A program made the translations under genes and the position numbers. The notes beneath the pieces are model-generated. The model had not been told where the DNA came from, did not search any database, and worked only from the letters and a program-made list of their open reading frames with translations. Positions 7,480 through 14,161 of a DNA stretch of 25,267 bases are shown here, in pieces. Positions within the stretch are counted from its first letter, which is position 1; every line of letters starts with the position of its first letter. Location of the stretch: positions 1-25,267 of the forward strand of contig JAZOQZ010000033.1 in the NCBI GenBank assembly GCA_045656345.1, written 5' to 3'. This DNA is from SIG452 sp045656345. Lineage in GTDB: Bacteria > Bacillota > Clostridia > UMGS1840.

Positions 7480-8184
7480 ATGCAACCGATCTATAAAAGA
7501 GTATTATTAAAAATCAGTGGCGAAGCTTTAGCAGGTGCAAACGGCTTCGGTTTGGATTTCAATGTGATTGGCGATATCGGAAAACAGGTGAAAAAATGCG
7601 TAAGTATGGGTGTTCAGGTAGCCATCGTGGTGGGCGGCGGAAACTTCTGGAGAGGAAGAACCGGCGAAAATATGGATAGAACCCGTGCAGACCATATGGG
7701 TATGCTGGCAACTGCCATCAACTCTTTGGCAATCGCAGATTCCCTGGAAGCATTAGGCGTTCAGGCAAGAGTGCAGACTGCTATTGATATGCGTCAGATT
7801 GCAGAACCTTACATCCGTGGCAGAGCAGAACGTCACTTAGACAAAGGCAGAGTGGTTATCTTTGGTTGCGGAACCGGAAACCCCTATTTCTCCACCGACA
7901 CCGCTGCAGCTCTCAGAGCTGCTGAAATCGGTGCAGACGTTATCCTGCTTGCGAAAAAAGTGGATGCTGTTTACGATTCCGACCCCGCAAAAAATCCCGA
8001 TGCAAAAAAATTCGACAAAATTTCCTATATCGATGTGTTAAACCGTGGCCTTGGCGTTATGGATTCCACCGCAACATCTCTGTGTATGGATAATAATATT
8101 CCGATTCACGTGTTTGGATTGTCTGAACCGGAAAATATTATTAAGGCTATCACCGGCGAAACCATCGGAACATTAGTCAAATAA
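7480..8184 (+). CDS. pyrH: UMP kinase
   Basis: A 234-residue hexameric amino-acid-kinase-fold enzyme that phosphorylates UMP to UDP. Visible motifs are KRVLLKISGEAL at the N-terminus, VAIVVGGGNFWRGR (phosphate-binding loop), DHMGMLATAINSLAI, GTGNPYFSTDTAAALRA (UMP site), and LLAKKVDAVYDSDPAKNPDA. The ATG at 7480 follows GAGAGGAG by about eight bases; a frame extending back to 7351 would cross the hairpin cluster and has no support. In most bacteria frr (ribosome recycling factor) follows pyrH; here the next gene is carA, so pyrimidine genes are neighbours instead. Confidence 0.96.
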   Translation: MQPIYKRVLLKISGEALAGANGFGLDFNVIGDIGKQVKKCVSMGVQVAIVVGGGNFWRGRTGENMDRTRADHMGMLATAINSLAIADSLEALGVQARVQTAIDMRQIAEPYIRGRAERHLDKGRVVIFGCGTGNPYFSTDTAAALRAAEIGADVILLAKKVDAVYDSDPAKNPDAKKFDKISYIDVLNRGLGVMDSTATSLCMDNNIPIHVFGLSEPENIIKAITGETIGTLVK

Positions 8185-8189
8185 TGACT

Positions 8190-8300
8190 TGATAAAAGGC
8201 GCCAAATGGATGAACCTCATCGCTCGGCGTACACTCGGTACGCCTTCGGATAACCCCTGCGGGCTCGGTTCCCGCATTCTGCATCCATTTCTCATCGCCT
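8190..8300 (+). repeat. Structured intergenic repeat, three-way-junction unit after pyrH
   Basis: The unit starts within about ten bases of the pyrH stop. The outer stem AAATGGATG (8204-8212)/CATCCATTT (8282-8290) encloses hairpin GGCGTAC/GTACGCC (8226-8244) and hairpin GCGGG/CCCGC (8259-8275). Its sequence aligns with unit B at 1476-1585, sharing TAAAAGGCGC, GCTCG, CTTCGG, ATTCTGCATCC and CTCATCGCCT. The AAATTT hairpin module is missing from this copy; an unrelated long terminator follows instead. Confidence 0.75.
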
Positions 8301-8330
8301 CGGATGAAGAAATTTTAATTTTGATAACCA

Positions 8331-8371
8331 AAAAACCGTAAGGATTTCAAGATAAAATCCTTACGGTTTTT
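8331..8371 (+). terminator. Terminator downstream of pyrH
   Basis: A 17-bp perfect stem: AAAAACCGTAAGGATTT (8331-8347) and AAATCCTTACGGTTTTT (8355-8371) around a seven-base loop. It separates pyrH and its repeat from the carA promoter. Confidence 0.92.
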
Positions 8372-8407
8372 CAAGGAAAAAAATGGTGAAAAACCAAGAA
8401 AAAATCA

Positions 8408-8437
8408 TTGACAACTACCCCATATTCGTGGTACAAT
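8408..8437 (+). promoter_or_regulatory. Promoter of carA-carB/dapF
   Basis: TTGACA (8408-8413) and TACAAT (8432-8437) are separated by 18 bases. The transcript would carry a leader of about 160 bases before the carA start. Confidence 0.78.
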
Positions 8438-8455
8438 AGATAGAAAGAAATTTAA

Positions 8456-8573
8456 GGAGAAAAATCTCCGTTTTTTAAAAAATTTTGCCGGAATCCACCG
8501 TGATTTCGGAAAAAATTTTACCCATTTTTAGGAAAAATCGCCGAAAATCGGGCTAAAATGCCCCAAAATCGGC
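8456..8573 (+). promoter_or_regulatory. carA leader with attenuator-like hairpin and a second stem
   Basis: GGAGA/TCTCC around AAAA (8456-8469) is followed by G and six T (8471-8476), a short terminator-like hairpin close to the transcription start. Further on, GCCGA (8540-8544) pairs with TCGGC (8569-8573), with an inner GGGC/GCCC stem. No recognised PyrR or T-box consensus was found. Regulation by attenuation is inference. With the promoter, terminator and repeat this accounts for the 423-base spacer after pyrH. Confidence 0.4.
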
Positions 8574-8607
8574 TACGATACAGATAACGAGAAAGGACGT
8601 GCCTTCA

Positions 8608-9678
8608 ATGAAAGAGATGTATTTGATTCTGGAAAACAAAACAGTTTTCAAAGGCAAAAGCTTTGGTGCTTACCGTGAAGCGGTAGGCGAACTGGTGTTT
8701 TCCACCAATATGCTTGGCTATATGGATACCCTGACCGATCCTGCAAACTTCGGTCAGCTTGTGATTTCCACTTTCCCTGAAATGGGTTGCCACGGCACAA
8801 TTTTGGAAGAAATGGCAGGCGAAAAAGCGTCCTGTTTTGGTTATATTGTGAAAGATTGGTGTCAGGCACCGTCCAACTGGCGTTTGGAGGGTGATCTTGA
8901 CACTTTTTTAAAGGAAAAAGACATTCCCGGAATTTACGGAATCGACACCCGTAAGTTAACCAAAATTGTTCGTGATGCAGGCACTATGAACGCAAAAATT
9001 TCCTTCACACCTGACTTTACTGACGATATTGCAAGCTACACCATTGTGGATGCGGTAAAATCCGTTTCCGTTTCCGAAGCGGTAACCATCCCTGCAAAAG
9101 AAGCCGGATACAATGTGGTAATGTGGGATTTTGGTGCCAATAGCAATATGGCAAAAGCCTTTCTGGATGCCGGTTGTAATATCACCAAAGTGCCCTACAA
9201 CACCAAAGCAGAAGACATCCTCGCATTAAAGCCCGACGGTGTGATTTTATCCGGCGGACCCGGAGATCCCACCGAATTAACTGATGTGATTACCGAAATC
9301 CGTCAGTTAAAAGACGTTCCCACCTTAGGAATCGGATTGGGACATCAGCTGTTGGCTCTGTCTCAGGGTGCAAAAATTGAAAAACTGAAATTCGGTCACC
9401 GTGGTGCTTCCGTTCCTGTTCGTAACGAAACCACCGGCAAAGTGTATATCTCCTCTCAGAATCACAGCTATCAGGTGGTAAACGATTCTGTGGAATCTTT
9501 TGGCAAGGTTTCCTACCGCAACGTCAACGACGGCACGGTTGAGGGCATTGATTATGCCAACATTCCTGCATTTTCCGTGCAGTTTAACATTGAAAGCTTC
9601 TGTGAACCCATGAATCCCGGATTTTTGGTTGGCAGATTTACAGAAATGATGGAGGGAAGAAAAGATGCCGTTAAATAA
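8608..9678 (+). CDS. carA: Carbamoyl-phosphate synthase small subunit, glutaminase active site lost
   Basis: A 356-residue CarA homologue; the family hydrolyses glutamine and channels ammonia to CarB. The N-terminal CPSase domain includes LTDPANFGQ and GIYGIDTRKLTKIVRD; the class-I amidotransferase domain includes ILSGGPGDP and GLGHQLLALSQGAK. The nucleophile elbow reads GIGLGHQ (Gly243) where GICLGHQ is expected, and the catalytic His-x-Glu reads NIE (Asn327, Glu329) instead of HPE. Glutamine-binding positions also differ: Ala46 for Ser47, Ser287 for Gly313 and Tyr288 for Phe314 of the E. coli enzyme. The scaffold is otherwise full length. The ATG at 8608 lies ten bases after AAAGGA (8592-8597); the GTG at 8599 is too close to it. 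The end overlaps carB by 14 bases. Predicted to support ammonia-dependent synthesis only. Confidence 0.93.
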   Translation: MKEMYLILENKTVFKGKSFGAYREAVGELVFSTNMLGYMDTLTDPANFGQLVISTFPEMGCHGTILEEMAGEKASCFGYIVKDWCQAPSNWRLEGDLDTFLKEKDIPGIYGIDTRKLTKIVRDAGTMNAKISFTPDFTDDIASYTIVDAVKSVSVSEAVTIPAKEAGYNVVMWDFGANSNMAKAFLDAGCNITKVPYNTKAEDILALKPDGVILSGGPGDPTELTDVITEIRQLKDVPTLGIGLGHQLLALSQGAKIEKLKFGHRGASVPVRNETTGKVYISSQNHSYQVVNDSVESFGKVSYRNVNDGTVEGIDYANIPAFSVQFNIESFCEPMNPGFLVGRFTEMMEGRKDAVK

Positions 9679-12600
9679 AGAGATTAAAAAAGTACTGGTA
9701 ATCGGTTCCGGTCCCATTATTATCGGTCAGGCAGCAGAGTTTGACTACGCAGGCACTCAGGCTTGCCGTGCCTTAAAAGAAGACGGCCTGGAAGTTGTGT
9801 TGGTAAACTCCAACCCTGCAACCATTATGACCGACAGCAAAATGGCGGACAAAATCTATATTGAACCCCTCACCTTACCTGTTATCAAACGTATTATCGA
9901 AAAAGAAAAGCCGGATAGCTTACTCTCCACCTTAGGTGGTCAGACAGGTTTAACCCTGTCTATGCAGTTGGCAAAAGAAGGATTTTTGGATAAACACGGC
10001 GTAAAATTATTGGGTGCAAATCCTGAAACCATCGACAAGGCGGAAGACCGTCAGATGTTTAAGGATATGATGGAAAAAATCAACCAGCCTGTGATCCCCT
10101 CCAAGGTTGTAAATACCTTAGAAGATGCGCTGGATTTTGCACATTCCATCGGCTATCCCTTAATTATCCGTCCTGCCTTTACCTTAGGCGGCACCGGTGG
10201 CGGTATTGTAAATAACGAAGAAGAAATGATCGAGATTACCACCAACGGTCTGCGTCTTTCTCCCATCACGCAAGTTTTGGTGGAAAAATGTGTATCCGGC
10301 TGGAAGGAAATCGAATTTGAAGTAATTCGTGACAGTAAGGGCAACTCCATCACTGTGTGCAGTATGGAAAACTTAGACCCTGTTGGTGTTCACACCGGTG
10401 ACTCCATCGTTATCGCACCTGCGGTTTCTCTGTCTGACTACGAATATTCTATGTTAAGACGCGCAGCGCTTGACATTTTGAACGAATTAAAAATTGAAGG
10501 CGGCTGTAACTGTCAGTTTGCTTTAAATCCCAACAGTTTTGAATATGCGGTTATCGAGGTAAACCCCAGAGTTTCCCGTTCTTCCGCATTGGCTTCCAAA
10601 GCAACCGGTTATCCCATCGCAAAAGTTGCGGCAAAAATTGCAATCGGTTATCAGCTGGACGAAATCTTAAATGCAGTAACCGGCAAAACCTATGCTTGCT
10701 TTGAACCTGCTATCGACTATGTGGTAGTAAAATTCCCCAAATTCCCCTTCGATAAATTCGTGTATGCAAAACGTGATTTAGGTACCCAGATGAAGGCAAC
10801 CGGGGAAGTTATGGCAATCGGTGCCACCTTTGAAGAAGCCATTATGAAGGCTGTCCGCGGTGCAGAAATTTCCAAGGATTCTATGCGCCATAAGGATTTG
10901 GTGAGCTTATCCGATGAAGTCATCAACGAAAAACTTTATCAGTGTAATGACGAACGGATTTTCGTGGTGTATGAAGCTATCACCCGTGGCGTATCTTTAG
11001 ACACCATCTATGATATTACCAAAATTGACCGTTGGTTCTTATCCAAGCTCTATAATCTTTACCAAATGGAATGTCGCTTGAAAGAAGAAACCTTAACAAA
11101 AGAGCTCCACTTAGAAGCGAAGAAAATGGGCTTTTTGGATAAGGTGATCGAAAACTTATCCGGTCAGAAAATTCCTGAAAAAATCTATGCTTCCTATAAG
11201 ATGGTAGACACCTGTGCAGGAGAATTTGATGCACAGACTCCCTACTTCTATTCTTCTTACGAAGAAGCCAACGAAGCAAGAGAATTTATTGATAACAATC
11301 CCACCGACAAGAAGACCATTATCGTATTCGGCTCCGGCCCCATCCGTATCGGTCAGGGGATTGAGTTTGACTATGCTTCCGTACATTGTGTATGGGCGCT
11401 CCAGGAAGCAGGCTACGAAGTGGTTATCGTAAACAATAACCCCGAAACCGTTTCCACCGACTTTGACACTGCAAACCGTTTGTATTTTGAACCCTTAAAC
11501 CCCGAAGACGTGATGAACGTGATTCACACCGAACAGCCCTACGGCGTGGTGGTTGCATTTGGTGGCGGTACTGCCATTAAGCTGACCAATTTCCTCCAGG
11601 AAAACGGCGTAAGAATCTTAGGTACCAGTGCAGACAGCATTGATATGGCGGAAGACAGAGAACGTTTTGATGACCTGTTGGAACGCTTAAACATCAAACG
11701 TCCCCAGGGTTACACTGTGCTCACCGAAGAAGAAGCATTGGAAACTGCAAATCGCATCGGTTATCCCGTGTTGATTCGTCCTTCTTATGTATTGGGCGGT
11801 CAGAATATGATTATTGCCTGGAACGATAACGACACCAAGGAATATATGAAGATTATTCTTCACGGTCTGGACGAAAACCCCATCTTGATTGACAAGTATC
11901 TGATGGGTACCGAAATTGAGGTAGACGCCATTTCCGACGGGGAAGACATTTTAATCCCCGGTATTATGGAACATATCGAACGTGCAGGGGTACACTCCGG
12001 TGACTCCATCGCCGTATATCCTGCGTTTAACTTAGATGTGCCCATGATCCAGAAAATCATTGATTCCACCAAGAAATTAGCCGTTGCCTTAAACACCAAA
12101 GGTCTGGTAAATATCCAGTATTTGGTGTATGATAATGAGCTGTATGTAATTGAAGTAAATCCCCGTTCTTCCCGTACCGTTCCCTATATCAGCAAGGTAA
12201 CCAAGGTGCCTATGATTGATCTGGCAACCCGTGCAATGCTGGGCGAAAAATTAAAGGATATGGGTTACGGCACCGGTCTTTACAAAAATTCTCCCTATGT
12301 GGCAGTGAAAGTGCCTGTGTTCTCCTTTGCGAAACTCTTAGGCGTGGACATTCACTTAGGGCCTGAAATGAAATCCACCGGGGAAGTTCTGGGTATTGGT
12401 GCAAACTTGGAAGAAGCACTGTACAAAGGCTTAATCGGTGCAGGCTATCAGCTTCATAAAAAAGGTGGCGTGTTCATTTCTGTAAGAAATTCCGACAAAG
12501 CGGAAGTTTACGGCGTGGCAAAAGGATTCCACGATTTAGGATTCACCGTGTATTCCACTCACGGCACTGCAAAAGTGCTCTCCGATGCAGGTATTCCTGT

Positions 12601-13708
12601 GATTCCTGTGGATAAAATTCATGAAAACGCCCAGAACAACACCTTAACCTTAATCGAAAGCGGAAAAGTAAACTTTGTTGTTTCCACCTCCGCAAAAGGC
12701 AGACTTCCTGAGCGAGACAGCGTAAAAATCAGAAGAAAAGCGGTAGAAAGAAGCGTTCCCTGCTTCACCTCTATCGACACTGCAAACGCTGTTATCAACT
12801 CTATGAAAGGTAAATATTCCGAAGCCAGCATTGAAATCGTGGATATCAACAATATGCGCGAAGACAAAATGACTGTGGAATTTACCAAAATGCAGAGCTT
12901 AGGCAATGACTATATCTATTTTGACTGTCTGGACAAGCAGATTGATAACCCTGAAGCACTGGCAATCCGTCTTTCCGACCGTCATTTCGGCATCGGTGCA
13001 GACGGTGCGGTTGTGATTGAAGCTTCCAAAACTGCAGATGCGAAAATGAGAATCTTCAATGCAGACGGTACCGAAGGCAAAATGGGCGGAAACGCCATCC
13101 GTTGCGTGGGTAAATACCTTTATGACAAAGGAATTGTTCCCCGTGAAGATATGGAAATTGAAACCTTAAGCGGTGTGAAAAAGCTGAAAGTTTACACCAT
13201 GGAAGGTGAAGTGGTAGCAGCTTGTGTGGATATGGGAAAAGCAGAAACCAAGCCCGAGCTGATTCCCGTGGTTTCCGACAAGGAAATGGTGAAAGATGAA
13301 CCCATCAGCGTGGCAGGAGAAACCTTCCATGTGACCTGTGTGTCTGTGGGTAATCCTCACGCAGTGGTATTCACCGACAATTTAGACACCGTGGATATGC
13401 AAAAATTCGGTCCCGAATTTGAATATCATCCCATGTTCCCCGACAGAGTGAATCTGGAATTTGTGAAAGTGATTGACAAAAACACCTTAAAAATGCGTGT
13501 TTGGGAACGTGGTACCGGCGAAACCTTAGCTTGCGGAACCGGTGCTTGTGCAGGTGCTGTTGCGGCAATCTTAAACGGTTACTGCGAAAAAGATACCGAT
13601 ATCACCGTGAAACTGCCCGGCGGGGACTTAAAAATCCGTTACACCGATTCGTCCATTCAGATGACAGGACCGGCAGTGAAATCCTTTGAAGGAACTATTT
13701 CCTTCTAA
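9665..13708 (+). CDS. carB-dapF: Fusion of carbamoyl-phosphate synthase large subunit and diaminopimelate epimerase
   Basis: One 1347-residue frame. Residues 1 to about 1068 form a complete CarB: KVLVIGSGPIIIGQAAEFDY at the N-terminus, first ATP-grasp with VIEVNPRVSRSSALASKATG, oligomerisation region, second half restarting at IIVFGSGPIRIGQGIEFDYA with VIEVNPRSSRTVPYISKVT, and an MGS-like allosteric domain with STHGTAKVLSDAG. CarB makes carbamoyl phosphate for arginine and pyrimidines. Residues 1069-1347 (279, normal DapF length) begin MTVEFTKMQSLGNDYIYFD and include GIGADGAVV, VSVGNPHAV, RVWERGTGETLACGTGACA and LPGGDLKI. DapF converts LL- to meso-diaminopimelate for lysine and peptidoglycan. 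The second catalytic cysteine is present (Cys1290), but the first is Gly1141 in KMGGNAIRC. No ribosome binding site precedes the internal ATG at 12869. GGAGGG lies inside the end of carA. Confidence 0.93.
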   Translation: MPLNKEIKKVLVIGSGPIIIGQAAEFDYAGTQACRALKEDGLEVVLVNSNPATIMTDSKMADKIYIEPLTLPVIKRIIEKEKPDSLLSTLGGQTGLTLSMQLAKEGFLDKHGVKLLGANPETIDKAEDRQMFKDMMEKINQPVIPSKVVNTLEDALDFAHSIGYPLIIRPAFTLGGTGGGIVNNEEEMIEITTNGLRLSPITQVLVEKCVSGWKEIEFEVIRDSKGNSITVCSMENLDPVGVHTGDSIVIAPAVSLSDYEYSMLRRAALDILNELKIEGGCNCQFALNPNSFEYAVIEVNPRVSRSSALASKATGYPIAKVAAKIAIGYQLDEILNAVTGKTYACFEPAIDYVVVKFPKFPFDKFVYAKRDLGTQMKATGEVMAIGATFEEAIMKAVRGAEISKDSMRHKDLVSLSDEVINEKLYQCNDERIFVVYEAITRGVSLDTIYDITKIDRWFLSKLYNLYQMECRLKEETLTKELHLEAKKMGFLDKVIENLSGQKIPEKIYASYKMVDTCAGEFDAQTPYFYSSYEEANEAREFIDNNPTDKKTIIVFGSGPIRIGQGIEFDYASVHCVWALQEAGYEVVIVNNNPETVSTDFDTANRLYFEPLNPEDVMNVIHTEQPYGVVVAFGGGTAIKLTNFLQENGVRILGTSADSIDMAEDRERFDDLLERLNIKRPQGYTVLTEEEALETANRIGYPVLIRPSYVLGGQNMIIAWNDNDTKEYMKIILHGLDENPILIDKYLMGTEIEVDAISDGEDILIPGIMEHIERAGVHSGDSIAVYPAFNLDVPMIQKIIDSTKKLAVALNTKGLVNIQYLVYDNELYVIEVNPRSSRTVPYISKVTKVPMIDLATRAMLGEKLKDMGYGTGLYKNSPYVAVKVPVFSFAKLLGVDIHLGPEMKSTGEVLGIGANLEEALYKGLIGAGYQLHKKGGVFISVRNSDKAEVYGVAKGFHDLGFTVYSTHGTAKVLSDAGIPVIPVDKIHENAQNNTLTLIESGKVNFVVSTSAKGRLPERDSVKIRRKAVERSVPCFTSIDTANAVINSMKGKYSEASIEIVDINNMREDKMTVEFTKMQSLGNDYIYFDCLDKQIDNPEALAIRLSDRHFGIGADGAVVIEASKTADAKMRIFNADGTEGKMGGNAIRCVGKYLYDKGIVPREDMEIETLSGVKKLKVYTMEGEVVAACVDMGKAETKPELIPVVSDKEMVKDEPISVAGETFHVTCVSVGNPHAVVFTDNLDTVDMQKFGPEFEYHPMFPDRVNLEFVKVIDKNTLKMRVWERGTGETLACGTGACAGAVAAILNGYCEKDTDITVKLPGGDLKIRYTDSSIQMTGPAVKSFEGTISF

Positions 13709-13800
13709 CGGCTTGAAAAAGAAACATAGATCGCAAAAGGCATAGGATTTTTCCTATGTCTTTTGTTTTTCAAGGTGAAAATTTGTTAGCACAAATTTTG
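13709..13800 (+). repeat. Structured intergenic repeat, terminator + AAATTT hairpin part, after carB-dapF
   Basis: CGGCTTG begins immediately after the stop codon. The terminator stem GGCATAGGA/TCCTATGTC (13735-13764) with T-run is followed by AAGGTGAAA and the hairpin AAAATTTGT/ACAAATTTT (13778-13799). The order and most bases match 1258-1346. The three-way-junction part is absent here and a different sequence follows. Confidence 0.78.
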
Positions 13801-14112
13801 AAAGATATATTCTTTTTCTTTGATGCCAAAGAAAAGAATCAAAAAGAAACTACCGCCTGTATTTCCGCAATCTCGAACTGCCGTCTTTTTACACTGATGC
13901 TCAATTGCAAAAATAAGGGCGGAGTGATTTAGTAACGCCTTCCGATAACGTTTTTTGTTTGTGCCAACCCGACGTAGAACTCTGTTTTTAAAGCAGTACT
14001 GTGTAGGATAGAGCAGCCGCGGGTTGTATGAGCACTCGTTTGAAGGGGGTAAGAGGATTGTTAAGGGGGCTAGGGGGGAAAATCGAAAGTTCCCCCTGGT
14101 CCCTTGACATAA
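13801..14112. other. Gene-free spacer with remnants of other intergenic repeats
   Basis: No convincing gene was found. Visible structure: an imperfect hairpin TTCTTT...CTTTG/CAAAGAAAAGAA at about 13811-13838; a G-rich tract at about 14044-14100 with GGGGG runs and a facing CCCCC; and a segment near 13978 (AACTCTG, TTTTTAAAGCA) that resembles the clp terminator at 14128-14156. A 111-codon minus-strand frame crosses the spacer, but it is built from these repeats and has no ribosome binding site. Confidence 0.45.
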
Positions 14113-14127
14113 AAAGAACATATAAAA

Positions 14128-14156
14128 AAACTCTGTGCTTTAAAAACACAGAGTTC
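14128..14156 (-). terminator. Terminator of the ruvX-DUF1292-clp gene set
   Basis: AACTCTGTG (14129-14137) pairs with CACAGAGTT (14147-14155); read on the minus strand the stem is followed by seven T. It lies six bases beyond the clp stop codon. Confidence 0.85.
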
Positions 14157-14161
14157 TTTTC

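Noticed and set aside
8599..8607. GTG at 8599 as carA start
   Set aside because: AAAGGA ends only one base before it; the ATG at 8608 has proper spacing and gives the expected N-terminus.
12869..13708. Separate dapF gene starting at the internal ATG
   Set aside because: The frame is continuous with carB, there is no stop between, and no ribosome binding site precedes the ATG; kept as a fusion, though internal initiation cannot be excluded.
13786..14121. 111-codon minus-strand frame downstream of carB-dapF
   Set aside because: It runs through repeat hairpins and a G-tract, lacks a ribosome binding site and has no recognisable domain; it is a by-product of repeats.
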